Notes: generated from the sequence alone by a model not told the origin. A DNA stretch of 64,000 nt from Polycladidibacter hongkongensis (GCF_001561995.1 NZ_LLWC01000008.1:310001-374000); one strand, 5' to 3'; counted from the stretch's first letter, positions 25,971-35,813 are shown. Made by a program: numbers and translations.

Positions 25971-26455
25971 AGCTATTGGGCCTGTTTTCAAAGCCTCCTG
26001 TTATTCGTTCTGTAAGCGAAGAAGACATTCCTGCAATGGCTAAAGCGCACGCCGCCTGCTTTAGCCATAACTGGAACAGTGCAGAACTGCGTGGAATCCT
26101 GCCACAAAAGGGGACGTTTGCTTTGGCTGCATGGCAGCCGCAGGTATTGATGCCGCCAGAGCTCGTTGGCTTTGTCATTATTCGAAACATCGTTGGTGAG
26201 GCAGAGGTGTTAACTGTGGCTGTTCTGCCAAGCAAGCAAGGGCGCGGCATAGGCAGGCAGTTAATGGACGCCGCTATTTTTCAGTTACAAGCCGATCGGG
26301 CGGAAACACTCTTTCTAGAGGTGGATGATGCGAATACCCCTGCGGTTGCTCTTTACAAAAAGCTGGGTTTCAAACAAATTGGGGAACGAAAAGGCTACTA
26401 CGCCGCCAGCGAAGGGGCAGGGACGGCACTTGTTATGCGCTGCGACCTCCGGTAA
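25967..26455 (+). CDS. rimI: Ribosomal protein S18-alanine N-acetyltransferase
   Basis: 162 residues of the GNAT fold. The acetyl-CoA pyrophosphate loop is QGRGIGRQLM, preceded by the beta strand EVLTVAVLPS and followed by LFLEVDDANTPAVALYKKLGF, the classic RimI C-terminal motif. It acetylates the N-terminus of ribosomal protein S18 and perhaps other proteins. Translational coupling to tsaB (4-base overlap) supports the name over a generic GNAT call. Confidence 0.92.
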   Translation: MKLLGLFSKPPVIRSVSEEDIPAMAKAHAACFSHNWNSAELRGILPQKGTFALAAWQPQVLMPPELVGFVIIRNIVGEAEVLTVAVLPSKQGRGIGRQLMDAAIFQLQADRAETLFLEVDDANTPAVALYKKLGFKQIGERKGYYAASEGAGTALVMRCDLR

Positions 26456-26500
26456 GTGACCCGACCGCCTAGGCTAAGGTTTTCAAAGGTATAAAATCGA

Positions 26501-26929
26501 ATGAGTTCTCAACCAGATCTGTCACTCATAGAGCTTTGCGTAAAAAAGGGCATGCGCATGACCGAGCAGCGCCGGGTTATAGCAGGCGTGATCGAGGCCG
26601 CGATAGATCATCCAGACGTGGAAGAGCTGTATCGCCGTGCGGCAGATATTGATCCGAAAATTTCAATATCGACAGTATACCGAACGGTAAAGCTTTTTGA
26701 AGATGCAGGCATCATCGAGCGCCATGATTTTCGTGATGGCAGATCCCGATATGAGACGGTCTCAGAAGAACACCACGACCACCTGATCGATCTGCGTAGT
26801 GGCAAGGTTATTGAATTCCGCTCGGAAGAGATTGAAAAAATACAGGAAGAAGTCGCGCGCAAACTAGGCTTTAAGCTGGTGGATCACCGGCTGGAGCTCT
26901 ACGGCGTGCCACTAACCGAAGGGGATTAG
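26501..26929 (+). CDS. fur: Fur family metal-responsive transcriptional regulator
   Basis: 142 residues. A winged helix-turn-helix (about 10-85) includes MRMTEQRRVIAGV and ISISTVYRTVKLFEDAGI. The metal-sensing region EEHHDHLIDL lies in the hinge and dimer domain. There is no C-terminal CxxC pair, so a structural zinc site of the E. coli type is missing, as in rhizobial Fur/Mur proteins. In Hyphomicrobiales the orthologue at this locus often responds to manganese (Mur) as well as or instead of iron, while Irr and RirA run iron control. It could act on the Fur-box-like site at 6892, but that is inference. plsC starts 7 bases after it. Confidence 0.93.
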   Translation: MSSQPDLSLIELCVKKGMRMTEQRRVIAGVIEAAIDHPDVEELYRRAADIDPKISISTVYRTVKLFEDAGIIERHDFRDGRSRYETVSEEHHDHLIDLRSGKVIEFRSEEIEKIQEEVARKLGFKLVDHRLELYGVPLTEGD

Positions 26930-26936
26930 TTCGAGC

Positions 26937-27776
26937 ATGGCCACACTCAGAGCGCTTACAGTTATACTGGCCCTGACTGTGATCACACTGGTGCTTATCC
27001 CGCCGCAGTGGTTAGCCGTCAAATTAAATCTCCCCATGCAACGTAATTTGCCATACTTCTGGCACCGCATTGCCCACCGCTTGTTGGGCATGCGTGTGAT
27101 CCAGCATGGCAAAATGGCGGCGGACCGGCCTCTCCTAGTGACCGCTAATCACGCGTCGTGGCTTGATATTGTCACGCTTGGCTGCACAGGCCCTTTGAGC
27201 TTTATTGCCAAACAGGAAGTCTCGGGCTGGCCTATTTTTGGCTTGTTCGCAAAGCTGCAGCGAACCGTATTCGTCAACCGTCAACGGCGAAGCGAGACTG
27301 GCAAGGTGGCAAATCAAATCGCCCGACGGATGGCCAGTGGCGATGCAATGGTATTGTTCGCTGAAGGCACGTCTTCAAATGGCAACGAAGTCTTGCCGTT
27401 TCGCTCCGCACTTGTTGGCGCTGTGCATCAGGCCATGGGTGCCGGGAAGAGCGATGACGAGCCAGCTCAGGTTTTTGTGCAACCACTTTCCATCGCTTAT
27501 ACAAAACTACACGGTATACCCATCGGTCGCTTTTGGCGTTCGCATGTCGCATGGTATGGTGATATGGAGCTCGCTGGTCACCTTTGGAATATCATCAAGG
27601 AAGGTGGCCTAGATGTTGAATTGACTTGGGGTTTACCAATCGCTCTTAACCAGTCGGTAAACCGCAAAGAGCTTACTGGCCGCTTGGAAGGGCAGGTCAG
27701 AGAAATGACCGCGGCGGCACTTGCAGGCACTCTCGTCGAGCCGGACGGGCTCGAAATTGCCGAATTCCAGAAGTAG
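26937..27776 (+). CDS. plsC: 1-acyl-sn-glycerol-3-phosphate acyltransferase
   Basis: 279 residues. One N-terminal membrane segment (TVILALTVITLVLIP) is followed by the catalytic H-x4-D motif NHASWLD (H72, D77), the glycerophosphate-binding FVNRQRR region and the FAEGTSSNG motif. It adds the second acyl chain to lysophosphatidic acid at the inner membrane, making phosphatidic acid for phospholipids. It lies between fur and miaB, a conserved alphaproteobacterial order, and starts 7 bases after fur. Confidence 0.94.
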   Translation: MATLRALTVILALTVITLVLIPPQWLAVKLNLPMQRNLPYFWHRIAHRLLGMRVIQHGKMAADRPLLVTANHASWLDIVTLGCTGPLSFIAKQEVSGWPIFGLFAKLQRTVFVNRQRRSETGKVANQIARRMASGDAMVLFAEGTSSNGNEVLPFRSALVGAVHQAMGAGKSDDEPAQVFVQPLSIAYTKLHGIPIGRFWRSHVAWYGDMELAGHLWNIIKEGGLDVELTWGLPIALNQSVNRKELTGRLEGQVREMTAAALAGTLVEPDGLEIAEFQK

Positions 27777-27904
27777 ACTGCAAGAAACAATACTTCTCAA
27801 CAGCGCAAAAACACGCTAAAGCTGCCCACAACAGATGACTTGCGCCATTAAGAGCGCGCCAAACGAATGCAGGCGGGTGCCGGAAAGGCAGCCCCGAGGG
27901 ATAC

Positions 27905-29308
27905 ATGGATAACTTCGCAACCACCGAAACCAATCAGGAAAACAGCGCTGATACCAAAGCGCCAGAGGCAACCCGTAAGGTCTTTATCAAGACGTATGGC
28001 TGCCAGATGAATGTTTACGATTCCGACCGGATGAATGACGCCCTGACGACCGATGGTTATGCCCCGACGCAGAATATGGAAGAAGCGGATCTTGTTATCC
28101 TGAACACCTGCCATATTCGTGAGAAGGCTGCGGAGAAGGTTTATTCCGAGCTTGGTCGCATTCGTAAGCTGAAAGAAGACAAAGCCAAAGACGGCAAGCA
28201 GATGATGGTTTCCGTCGCAGGCTGTGTTGCGCAGGCGGAAGGCGCGGAGATTTCCCGCCGTGCGCCGGTTGTAGATCTCGTTGTCGGCCCGCAAAGCTAT
28301 CACCGCCTGCCCGAACTGCTGAACCGCGCCTCTAACGGCTCCAAGGTTGTTGAAACTGAATTCGACATCCAGGAGAAGTTCAAGCATCTCGCAACACCGT
28401 CCAAGGAGGCGGTACGCAAGCGCGGGGTGACGGCTTTTGTTACCGTGCAAGAGGGGTGTGACAAGTTCTGCACTTTCTGTGTTGTGCCTTACACCCGTGG
28501 TGCGGAAGTCTCCCGTTCTGTTGAGCAGATCGTTTCGGAAACCAAGCGCTTGGCCGCCGCTGGCGTGCGCGAAGTGACATTGCTGGGGCAAAATGTGAAT
28601 GGCTGGCACGGTGCAGGCTCTGATGGCCGCGAATGGGGTCTTGGCGAGTTGTTGTTCGAGCTTGCGAAGATCGATGGCATTGATCGCCTTCGCTACACCA
28701 CATCTCACCCACGCGATATGGATGATGCGTTGATCGCAGCTCACCGCGATCTGGATATTCTTATGCCATACCTGCACCTGCCGGTGCAGTCTGGTGCCGA
28801 TAGCGTGCTGAAAGCCATGAATCGCAAGCACACGCGCGATGATTACTTCCGTTTGCTGGACCGCATCCGCGAAGCGCGCCCGGATATCGCGCTGTCTGGT
28901 GATTTTATCGTCGGCTTCCCCGGTGAAACCGACCAAGATTTTGCCGATACCATGGATTTGATCGAACGTGTAAAATACGGCTCGGCCTTCTCTTTTAAAT
29001 TTAGCCCCCGTCCGGGTACCCCCGGCGCACTGATGGAAGATCAAGTCGAAGAAGCAGTCAAATCCGAGCGTCTCGCTGCGCTGCAGGGGTTGCTTTCCCA
29101 ACAGCAAAAAGATTTTAACGCCTCGCTTGTTGGCAAAACCATTGACGTTCTCTTTGAGAAGCAGGGGCGCCAAGAAGGGCAGATGGCGGGTCGCTCCCCA
29201 TGGCTGCAACCCGTGCATGTTGCGGCACCAGCGCAGCTGTTTGGCGAAATCGCCTCTGTAAAAGTTGTAGCCGCAGGTGCAAATAGTCTGGAAGGCGAGC
29301 TCGTTTAG
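27905..29308 (+). CDS. miaB: tRNA-2-methylthio-N6-dimethylallyladenosine synthase
   Basis: 467 residues. The N-terminal UPF0004 domain has its three cluster cysteines in [22 protein letters not shown] and GCVAQAEG; the radical-SAM cysteines are in [16 protein letters not shown]; a C-terminal TRAM RNA-binding domain follows about residue 385. It methylthiolates i6A37 in tRNAs reading UNN codons using two 4Fe-4S clusters. GAGGG lies five bases before the ATG. It is followed closely by phoH on the same strand. Confidence 0.98.
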   Translation: MDNFATTETNQENSADTKAPEATRKVFIKTYGCQMNVYDSDRMNDALTTDGYAPTQNMEEADLVILNTCHIREKAAEKVYSELGRIRKLKEDKAKDGKQMMVSVAGCVAQAEGAEISRRAPVVDLVVGPQSYHRLPELLNRASNGSKVVETEFDIQEKFKHLATPSKEAVRKRGVTAFVTVQEGCDKFCTFCVVPYTRGAEVSRSVEQIVSETKRLAAAGVREVTLLGQNVNGWHGAGSDGREWGLGELLFELAKIDGIDRLRYTTSHPRDMDDALIAAHRDLDILMPYLHLPVQSGADSVLKAMNRKHTRDDYFRLLDRIREARPDIALSGDFIVGFPGETDQDFADTMDLIERVKYGSAFSFKFSPRPGTPGALMEDQVEEAVKSERLAALQGLLSQQQKDFNASLVGKTIDVLFEKQGRQEGQMAGRSPWLQPVHVAAPAQLFGEIASVKVVAAGANSLEGELV

Positions 29309-29359
29309 GCGCATGATACGCTCAGCAAACGCAGCTCATCGCCCACACGGAGGTCTTGT

Positions 29360-30487
29360 TTGAAGCCTAACCCCACCAACGCCGCGAAACGCACAGGCGA
29401 AACCCAGCCAGTGGCCGCATCCGATTTAATGCATGTGGTTCTGGCCTTTGATGACAATCGTTTGATTGGCGATCTGTTCGGCCAGTTTGATCAGAATTTG
29501 GCGTTAATCGAGCAGCAGCTCGGTGTTGAGGCTGTTGCAAGGGGAAATCAGGTCACTATCCGTGGCCATAAGCAAGGCTGTGAGCAAGCCAAACTGGCAC
29601 TGGAATCCCTTTACGCCAGCTTGCAAAAGGGGCGCGAGGTTCTGCCTGCTGATGTCGCAGGTGCTATCCGCATGGCAGAGGCTTCAGAGCGTCAACTGAC
29701 CTTGCCCACCATGGAAACCAAATCGCGCATGGCCTTCGCTCAGATCGCCACGCGTCGCAAAACCCTCATCGCCCGTACAGCAGCACAGGATGCCTATATC
29801 CGTGCGATGGATCGCGCAGATCTCACCTTTGGCGTTGGTCCTGCAGGAACGGGTAAGACATTTCTCGCAGTAGCTTACGCTGCTGCGCTGCTGGAGCGTG
29901 GCGAGATTGACCGTATGATCCTCTCGCGCCCGGCGGTAGAAGCTGGCGAACGCCTCGGCTTTCTGCCCGGCGATATGAAAGACAAGGTCGACCCCTACTT
30001 GCGACCGCTCTACGATGGTCTGAACGAGATGCTCTCGCCAGAAAAGTTGGAGCGCGGCCTTGATAGCGGTATGATCGAGGTTGCCCCGCTCGCATTTATG
30101 CGCGGACGGACTTTGTCCAACGCGGTTGTCATCCTTGATGAGGCGCAGAACACCACATCTATGCAGATGAAAATGTTTCTGACCCGCCTTGGCGAAAACT
30201 CCAAGATGATTATCACAGGCGACCCTTCACAGGTGGACTTGCCGCCCGGGCAAATGTCAGGTCTGCGAGAGGCGCTGAAAATCCTCACCGGAGTTGAAGG
30301 TGTTGCGCGTGTCGACTTTACAGAAAGCGACGTGGTCCGACACGAGCTGGTTGCGCGGATCGTCCATGCGTATGATGAGGAAGGTCGCCGACGCGCGGAG
30401 CGTCGCCGAGAGCGCGACGAAGAAGAGCGAAAGGCGGCAGCGTTGCTTGCGGCGCAAACGCAGGTGGCTGGAGCAGTGCAGGAATAA
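29360..30487 (+). CDS. phoH: PhoH family ATPase
   Basis: 375 residues. The start is a TTG at 29360 with GGAGG placed correctly eight bases before it. An N-terminal segment of about 140 residues precedes the P-loop GPAGTGKT (160-167); Walker B is VVILDEAQNTT, followed by TGDPSQVDLPPG. The C-terminus is strongly charged (RRRAERRRERDEEERK). PhoH proteins are thought to act in RNA metabolism with the endonuclease YbeY, whose gene begins one base after the phoH stop. The exact biochemical role is unclear. Confidence 0.95.
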   Translation: MKPNPTNAAKRTGETQPVAASDLMHVVLAFDDNRLIGDLFGQFDQNLALIEQQLGVEAVARGNQVTIRGHKQGCEQAKLALESLYASLQKGREVLPADVAGAIRMAEASERQLTLPTMETKSRMAFAQIATRRKTLIARTAAQDAYIRAMDRADLTFGVGPAGTGKTFLAVAYAAALLERGEIDRMILSRPAVEAGERLGFLPGDMKDKVDPYLRPLYDGLNEMLSPEKLERGLDSGMIEVAPLAFMRGRTLSNAVVILDEAQNTTSMQMKMFLTRLGENSKMIITGDPSQVDLPPGQMSGLREALKILTGVEGVARVDFTESDVVRHELVARIVHAYDEEGRRRAERRRERDEEERKAAALLAAQTQVAGAVQE

Positions 30488-30488
30488 A

Positions 30489-30992
30489 ATGCAAACTCCT
30501 CCAATTCACCTGGATATTCTTATCGAGGACGAAAACTGGCCGGGTGCGGATGAGCTGGACAAGCTTGCCCGAGCGGCTATCGATAAGGCTGTTGCAATCT
30601 CCAGCTTGGAATATGCAGCAAACTCCGAAATTTCATTGGTTTTTACCAATGATAACGCCGTGCAAAAACTGAACAACCAGTGGCGTGGTAAAAACAAGCC
30701 GACAAATGTCCTCTCCTTTCCCGGAGACGAAGGCGAGTACTTGCCCTATGGTCCCCTTTTGGGCGATATTGTCATCGCCCGCGAAACCGTCGAGCGTGAA
30801 GCGGCCGAGCTGGACACTCCATTTTCGCACCATTTGACCCATTTAATTGTTCATGGAACTCTTCACCTTTTCGGTTATGATCACCAGATCAGTGAAGAAG
30901 CTGAAGAAATGGAAGGCGAAGAGCGCAAAATTCTTGCGGCCCTAGGTATTCCAGACCCCTATAAAGATGCGCCCCTTGTGGCAGATGATTAA
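30489..30992 (+). CDS. ybeY: Endoribonuclease YbeY (16S rRNA maturation)
   Basis: 167 residues from the ATG at 30489, directly after phoH. The zinc-binding motif HGTLHLFGYDH (H-x3-H-x5-H) is intact, and the earlier segment KPTNVLSFPGDE is the family signature. YbeY takes part in 16S rRNA 3'-end processing and ribosome quality control. Longer in-frame extensions would overlap phoH and are not conserved. The upstream partner phoH and downstream CBS-domain gene form the common phoH-ybeY-corC-lnt cluster. Confidence 0.97.
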   Translation: MQTPPIHLDILIEDENWPGADELDKLARAAIDKAVAISSLEYAANSEISLVFTNDNAVQKLNNQWRGKNKPTNVLSFPGDEGEYLPYGPLLGDIVIARETVEREAAELDTPFSHHLTHLIVHGTLHLFGYDHQISEEAEEMEGEERKILAALGIPDPYKDAPLVADD

Positions 30993-31027
30993 CTCGGCTG
31001 CGTAATCGCCGGGACAACAGGAACCAA

Positions 31028-32152
31028 ATGAACGACACCGAACCGCGAAGTAGCAATGGGGGCGAAGCCTCCGAAACCGCGATCGACCCCTTGCCGGCAA
31101 ACTCGGCAAAACAAGGCTCTGCTACGGAAGACCCACAGCAACAGCCGGCCAAAGCAAAACAAGCCACAGGTTTTTGGCAATGGCTGAACCCTTTCCGCTT
31201 TGCGCGCCGTAATGGCAGCGCCTCCCTACGCGCAGATCTACAAGTTGAACTGGCGCGGGTTGAGGCTGGCCCCGATGCCGTTTTCTCCGCAGCTGAAAAA
31301 GAACTGCTGACAAATATCCTAGAGCTGCGTGAATCTCGTGTTGAAGACGTGATGATCCCGCGCGCGGATATCGAAGCCGTTGAGGACGAGGCCAGTCTTG
31401 GCCATGTGCTGGCGTTGTTCCAAGCATCGGGCCATTCACGCATGCCGGTGTTCCATGATAATTTGGACGATCCGCGCGGCATGGTGCACATCAAGGATTT
31501 GATGTCCTTCTTTGCAAGAGAAGCTGCGAAAAATCAGAAAAAATCGGAGCAACCAGCAGAGGACGAGGGCGCCAAACGGAACCTGCGCGCAGAAGATGCG
31601 CTTGATTTTTCCTGTGTTGACCTCACCAAGCCATTAGGCAAAACGGGCCTCGTGCGCCCCTTGCACTTTGTTCCCCCTTCCATGTCATCGCTTGACCTGA
31701 TGAAGCGCATGCAGGTCACGCGTGTGCAAATGGCACTCGTCATTGATGAGTATGGTGGCACAGATGGTCTCGTTTCGCTAGAGGATATTGTCGAAACTGT
31801 TGTCGGCAACATTGAAGATGAGCACGACAAAGACGAAGAAGAAATGATCCAGCCTGCTAGCGAAGGGGTTTGGATTGTTGATCCTCGCATCGAACTGGAA
31901 GATCTGCATAAAGAGCTGGGCGTTGACTTCAACGCCGGGGAAGAGGCGGAAGATGTCGATACGCTTGGTGGCCTTCTCTTCACTATACTGGATCGCGTGC
32001 CCGTGCGCGGAGAGTTGATTTCAAATCGCAAGCTGCCGGGCTTTGAGTTTGAGGTAGTGGATGCTGATCCGCGACGCATTAAGCGTTTGCGGATGTATCG
32101 CCGCCGTGCTGATCAGCGTGGCCGCATTCGGCGCATAGAAGCAGCTGAATAA
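31028..32152 (+). CDS. corC: CBS-domain hemolysin-family protein (CorC/TlyC-like)
   Basis: 374 residues. A low-complexity N-terminal segment (about 1-50) is followed by a tandem CBS pair containing RVEDVMIPRADIEAVE, SGHSRMPVFHD and RVQMALVIDEYGGTDGLVSLED, then a CorC_HlyC C-terminal domain (GVDFNAGEEAEDVDTLGGL). The family is linked to magnesium/cobalt resistance and envelope stability but has no proven enzymatic activity. AGGA sits before the ATG. Its place between ybeY and lnt is conserved in many proteobacteria. The name hemolysin is historical. Confidence 0.92.
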   Translation: MNDTEPRSSNGGEASETAIDPLPANSAKQGSATEDPQQQPAKAKQATGFWQWLNPFRFARRNGSASLRADLQVELARVEAGPDAVFSAAEKELLTNILELRESRVEDVMIPRADIEAVEDEASLGHVLALFQASGHSRMPVFHDNLDDPRGMVHIKDLMSFFAREAAKNQKKSEQPAEDEGAKRNLRAEDALDFSCVDLTKPLGKTGLVRPLHFVPPSMSSLDLMKRMQVTRVQMALVIDEYGGTDGLVSLEDIVETVVGNIEDEHDKDEEEMIQPASEGVWIVDPRIELEDLHKELGVDFNAGEEAEDVDTLGGLLFTILDRVPVRGELISNRKLPGFEFEVVDADPRRIKRLRMYRRRADQRGRIRRIEAAE

Positions 32153-32216
32153 CGACCACAAGGACGTTCGGGTAAGAGCGCGAAGGTAAATTCGGCCGCA
32201 CGGCCAAGGGGGATTG

Positions 32217-33827
32217 ATGAGCGTTGTGCAACACTTGGCAGAGCGGGTCGCTCAACCTTTCTTGCTGTCTTGGGGGTGGCGGCGATTTATTCTTTCGCTG
32301 TTTGCCGGAGCTTTCGCTTCTTGCGCTATGCCTCCGTTTGGCGCATGGCCTGTTCTTTTTCTTAGTCTGCCTGTACTGGTTCTTCTTCTCGATACGTCGG
32401 TTGTTGTCGAGCGGACAGGTGTTTGGGCGCGGTATTCTAGCTTTTTTTTCACGCTCTGGTGGTTTTACCTAGGCTTTTTCATCGCCGGTATGTGGTGGAT
32501 TGCCGAGGCGTTTCTGATTGAGGCCAGTAAATACGCCTGGATGATACCCTTTGCAGTGCTTGGCTTGCCGGCGGTTTTGGCAACCCTTTCCGCAGCAATT
32601 TCGGCGCTCGTTGCCCCGCTCTGGCGACAAGGGCCGAGGCGGGTGCTGTTGCTCGCAATTGCCTTGGCGCTGAGCGACTTTGTGCGAGCCTACGCATTTA
32701 CCGGCTTCCCTTGGAACTTGATCGGCCTTTCGTTTTCCAACAACGTCTATTTGTTGCAATCCGCATCGGTTTTTGGCGTTTTTGGACAATCGCTGGTGGC
32801 TGCGTTTGTCTGTGCCACCCCGGCTGTGTTGATAAGCGATAATAAAGGGCAGGCGCGTGCAGTCCTAACTCTCTCAGTTGTTTCGTTGTTCTCGCTTTGG
32901 GGTTTTGGGTTTTGGCATCTTCAGCAAACAGGCAAGCTCGCCCAAGAGCTTAAGGTCGTCGTTGTGCAGCCGAATATCGCGCAGACGGACAAGTGGAAAC
33001 CGGAAAATCGAGACAAGTTGCTACCCGGCTATTTAAAGCAGACAAAAGCAGCGCTCGCTTCTCTTGATAGGCAGGCAAAAACGCTTGTGGTTTGGCCGGA
33101 ATCCGCCTTTCCCTTTTTGCTGGCCCGCACACCAGATGCGCAGGCGGCAATTGGCGATGTATTGCACGAAAACGCATATCTTATGACTGGTGCGCTACGC
33201 GCTGATGTCAGCGATGGAACCACGCGCTTCTTTAACAGTGTTTATACTCTCAATGGCGATGGGGCGATTTTGCAAAGCTATGATAAGGTGCGCCTCGTCC
33301 CGTTCGGGGAGTTCTTGCCTTTCCATAACCTGCTTAGCCGCCTTGGTATTGAAAAGCTGGTCAATGCCCCTTCCGACTTTACCGCAGGACAAGAGTATAA
33401 AACGCTCGGCCTGCCGAACGGCTGGCTGGCGCAGCCATTGGTTTGCTACGAAGCGATTTTCCCGCAAACAATGATGGCGCTTGAGTCGCGCCCTCAGCTG
33501 TTAGTTAACACAACAAATGATGCGTGGTTTGGCGCTAGTGTCGGCCCTGCTCAGCATTTGGCACAGGCAAGACTACGTGCCGTAGAGCAAGGTGTGCCCA
33601 TGGTGCGCGCGGCGAATACTGGTATTTCTGCGATAATTGATGCTAATGGAATTATATCGTCAGAAATTCCAATGAACTTATCAGAAACAATTGTCGGTAA
33701 TCTATCTTCAATACATCAACCGACGCTATATGCCCGGTACGGTAATTACAATTTTTTGTTTCTGCTTCTAGTTTTCATAAGTCTATATCTGGTATTGGGT
33801 CGAGTGTTACCTACACGTCTTGATTGA
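32217..33827 (+). CDS. lnt: Apolipoprotein N-acyltransferase
   Basis: 536 residues. About six N-terminal membrane segments precede a periplasmic nitrilase domain whose catalytic triad is readable: Glu295 in VWPESAFPF, Lys357 in YDKVRLVPFGE and Cys410 in LVCYEAIFP. The final membrane segment is FLFLLLVFISLYLVLG. The enzyme adds the third acyl chain to lipoprotein cysteines, so the lipoprotein at 7035 is a likely substrate. The ATG at 32217 is preferred over the TTG one codon upstream; GGGGGA precedes it. Confidence 0.96.
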   Translation: MSVVQHLAERVAQPFLLSWGWRRFILSLFAGAFASCAMPPFGAWPVLFLSLPVLVLLLDTSVVVERTGVWARYSSFFFTLWWFYLGFFIAGMWWIAEAFLIEASKYAWMIPFAVLGLPAVLATLSAAISALVAPLWRQGPRRVLLLAIALALSDFVRAYAFTGFPWNLIGLSFSNNVYLLQSASVFGVFGQSLVAAFVCATPAVLISDNKGQARAVLTLSVVSLFSLWGFGFWHLQQTGKLAQELKVVVVQPNIAQTDKWKPENRDKLLPGYLKQTKAALASLDRQAKTLVVWPESAFPFLLARTPDAQAAIGDVLHENAYLMTGALRADVSDGTTRFFNSVYTLNGDGAILQSYDKVRLVPFGEFLPFHNLLSRLGIEKLVNAPSDFTAGQEYKTLGLPNGWLAQPLVCYEAIFPQTMMALESRPQLLVNTTNDAWFGASVGPAQHLAQARLRAVEQGVPMVRAANTGISAIIDANGIISSEIPMNLSETIVGNLSSIHQPTLYARYGNYNFLFLLLVFISLYLVLGRVLPTRLD

Positions 33828-34042
33828 CGGGACAGGATTTGCCAATTTATAAAGGCAATTAAGCGCAAACAATTGTTCACAGGTGATCGGAATTACATCT
33901 CTCTTCACGAAGAGGTGATAAGCTCTGAAAAACCCTAGTGGTATAGATTGCTGCGGCACTGTATCATCACATCAAAGTAATCAACGGTAACCCCCTTTGT
34001 CATCTGGCAAAGCACAACACGAGAACAAGAGGGCCGCTGAAA

Positions 34043-34450
34043 ATGCCCAGTAAAAAAGCACCTAATCCCATCGATATCCATGTTGGCAGCCGCGTAAGGT
34101 TGCGTCGCATGATGTTAGGAATGAGTCAGGAAAAACTTGGCGAAAGCCTCGGAATTACCTTTCAGCAAATCCAGAAATACGAAAAAGGCACAAACCGTAT
34201 TGGGGCCAGTCGCTTGCAACACATTGCGACAATTCTCAAGGTTCCTGTCGCTTTCTTCTTCGAGGATGCACCCGGCGGGCCTGACGAACGCCCGGGTATG
34301 AGTGACAATTCACAAACCAGCTATGTGGTTGATTTCTTGTCGTCCTCCGATGGCCTTGCTCTGAATAAGGCGTTTGTGCGTATCGAGGATCCACAGGTCC
34401 GTAAAAAGATCGTTGATTTGGTGCGTGCTATCGCGGGCGATGGAGACTAG
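34043..34450 (+). CDS. Helix-turn-helix (XRE/Cro-CI) transcriptional regulator
   Basis: 135 residues. The XRE helix-turn-helix covers about residues 12-67, including RLRRMMLGMSQEKLGESLGI and FQQIQKYEKGTNRIG. The remainder (FFFEDAPGGPDERPGMS and a helical tail) is typical of a small regulator conserved in Hyphomicrobiales just upstream of metK. GAGGG precedes the ATG. Its targets are not known; the adjacent metK gene is an obvious candidate. The downstream spacer holds unusual repeats. Confidence 0.9.
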   Translation: MPSKKAPNPIDIHVGSRVRLRRMMLGMSQEKLGESLGITFQQIQKYEKGTNRIGASRLQHIATILKVPVAFFFEDAPGGPDERPGMSDNSQTSYVVDFLSSSDGLALNKAFVRIEDPQVRKKIVDLVRAIAGDGD

Positions 34451-34454
34451 ATCC

Positions 34455-34500
34455 AAGCCCCTAAGTAATCAGGGCCCCTATGCAATCAGGGTTTGGGCTT
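34455..34500 (+). repeat. Adjacent 17-bp repeats enclosed by an outer stem, upstream of metK
   Basis: CCCCTAAGTAATCAGGG (34458-34474) is followed at once by CCCCTATGCAATCAGGG (34475-34491), identical at 15 of 17 positions. Each can form a small CCCT/AGGG hairpin, and AAGCCC (34455-34460) with GGGCTT (34495-34500) can close both, although the outer arm shares three bases with the first repeat. Confidence 0.65.
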
Positions 34501-34533
34501 GACCTTTCTGCGAAAGATTGTTTGATGTACGCG

Positions 34534-34557
34534 AAGCGGTGCTCATGATCACCGCTT
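34534..34557 (+). promoter_or_regulatory. Hairpin in the metK leader
   Basis: AAGCGGTG and CACCGCTT form a perfect 8-bp stem with an eight-base loop, 33 bases before the metK ATG. It does not match the SAM/SAH riboswitch sequence as I know it. It could be a leader regulator or a weak terminator (GTACTTTTAT follows). Confidence 0.5.
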
Positions 34558-34590
34558 TGTACTTTTATCTTCCCAGAAGGACGCTTGCCA

Positions 34591-35775
34591 ATGGCTCGTC
34601 AGACATACCTGTTTACCTCCGAGTCCGTCTCGGAGGGGCATCCGGACAAAGTTTGTGACCGGATCTCTGATAGTATCGTAGATGCATTTCTGAAAGAAAT
34701 GCCCGAGGCTCGAGTGGCCTGCGAAACCCTCGCCACCACCAACCGTTTGGTGATTGCGGGTGAAACGCGCGGCCCGGCCCATATCACCAAAGAATATATC
34801 TCTCACCTTGCGCGCATGGCGGTAAAAGATATCGGCTATGCGCAAGATGGCTTCAACTGGCAGGATATGGATGTTGAAGTGCTCTTGCATGACCAGTCTG
34901 TTGATATCGCGCAAGGCGTTGATGCTGGCGATGACAAGGAAGAGGGCGCAGGCGATCAGGGCATAATGTTCGGTTATGCTTGCCGTGAAACGCCGGAGCT
35001 GATGCCGGCACCTATTCTCTATTCACACAAAATCTTGCGTCTCTTGGCTGAAGCGCGCAAATCTGGACGCGAACCGGTTCTGGGTCCAGATGCGAAAAGT
35101 CAGGTTTCTGTCCGTTACGAAAATGGGCGCCCTGTTGCAGTGTCCTCAATCGTGCTCTCCACGCAGCATCTTGACGAGAACATAAGCTCGCAAGATGTTC
35201 GGGAAGTGGTCGAGCCATACATCCGCGCAGCGCTACCTGCAGACTGGATTCGCGATGACACCATCTGGCACATTAATCCGACAGGGAAATTCGTCATTGG
35301 CGGGCCTGATGGTGACTGCGGGCTGACCGGCCGCAAGATCATTGTCGATACGTATGGTGGAGCTGCCCCGCATGGCGGCGGCGCGTTCTCGGGCAAAGAT
35401 CCGACCAAGGTCGATCGCTCTGCGGCTTATGCGGCCCGCTATCTGGCGAAGAACGTTGTCGCTGCTGATTTGGCTGATCGCTGCACCATTCAGCTTTCTT
35501 ACGCCATCGGCATTCCAGAGCCACAGTCGATCTTTGTTGATCTGCATGGCACTGGTCGTGTAGAAGCAGCACAAGTCGAATCCGCTGTGCGCGAAGTGAT
35601 GTCGCTGACCCCGCGAGGGATCCGTGAGCACTTGCAGCTAAACCGGCCAATCTATGCCCGCACCGCAGCCTATGGCCACTTTGGTCGTGAAGCTGAGGAA
35701 GATGGTGGCTTCTCATGGGAGCGGTTGGATCTGGTTCATGCCCTGCGCGATGCGGTAGAAAAAGTTTACGCGTAA
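34591..35775 (+). CDS. metK: S-adenosylmethionine synthetase
   Basis: 394 residues. It makes SAM from methionine and ATP in the cytosol, supplying the many methyltransferases in this window. The ATP-binding motif [12 protein letters not shown] and the loop [19 protein letters not shown] are present, as is the N-terminal [17 protein letters not shown] chose the ATG at 34591; the in-frame TTG two codons upstream is not needed. AGAAGGA lies upstream. Repeats and a hairpin in the leader suggest regulation. A strong hairpin and then trmB follow. Confidence 0.98.
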   Translation: MARQTYLFTSESVSEGHPDKVCDRISDSIVDAFLKEMPEARVACETLATTNRLVIAGETRGPAHITKEYISHLARMAVKDIGYAQDGFNWQDMDVEVLLHDQSVDIAQGVDAGDDKEEGAGDQGIMFGYACRETPELMPAPILYSHKILRLLAEARKSGREPVLGPDAKSQVSVRYENGRPVAVSSIVLSTQHLDENISSQDVREVVEPYIRAALPADWIRDDTIWHINPTGKFVIGGPDGDCGLTGRKIIVDTYGGAAPHGGGAFSGKDPTKVDRSAAYAARYLAKNVVAADLADRCTIQLSYAIGIPEPQSIFVDLHGTGRVEAAQVESAVREVMSLTPRGIREHLQLNRPIYARTAAYGHFGREAEEDGGFSWERLDLVHALRDAVEKVYA

Positions 35776-35790
35776 GTTGCAAAAGGATGC

Positions 35791-35813
35791 GCTGGCCGCC
35801 ATCGGTGGCCAGC
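35791..35813 (+). terminator. Strong hairpin between metK and trmB
   Basis: GCTGGCCGCC and GGTGGCCAGC form a 10-bp stem (one wobble) around a three-base loop, without a T tract. It probably stabilises the metK 3' end or modulates readthrough into trmB, which starts 14 bases later. Confidence 0.5.

Noticed and set aside
27848-29314. Open frame of 488 codons antisense to miaB
   Set aside because: It is a complete shadow of miaB with no family motifs.
34534-34590. SAM/SAH riboswitch before metK
   Set aside because: The loop and tail do not fit the SAM/SAH pattern I know, in which a CUUCC loop pairs with GGAG at the start site.
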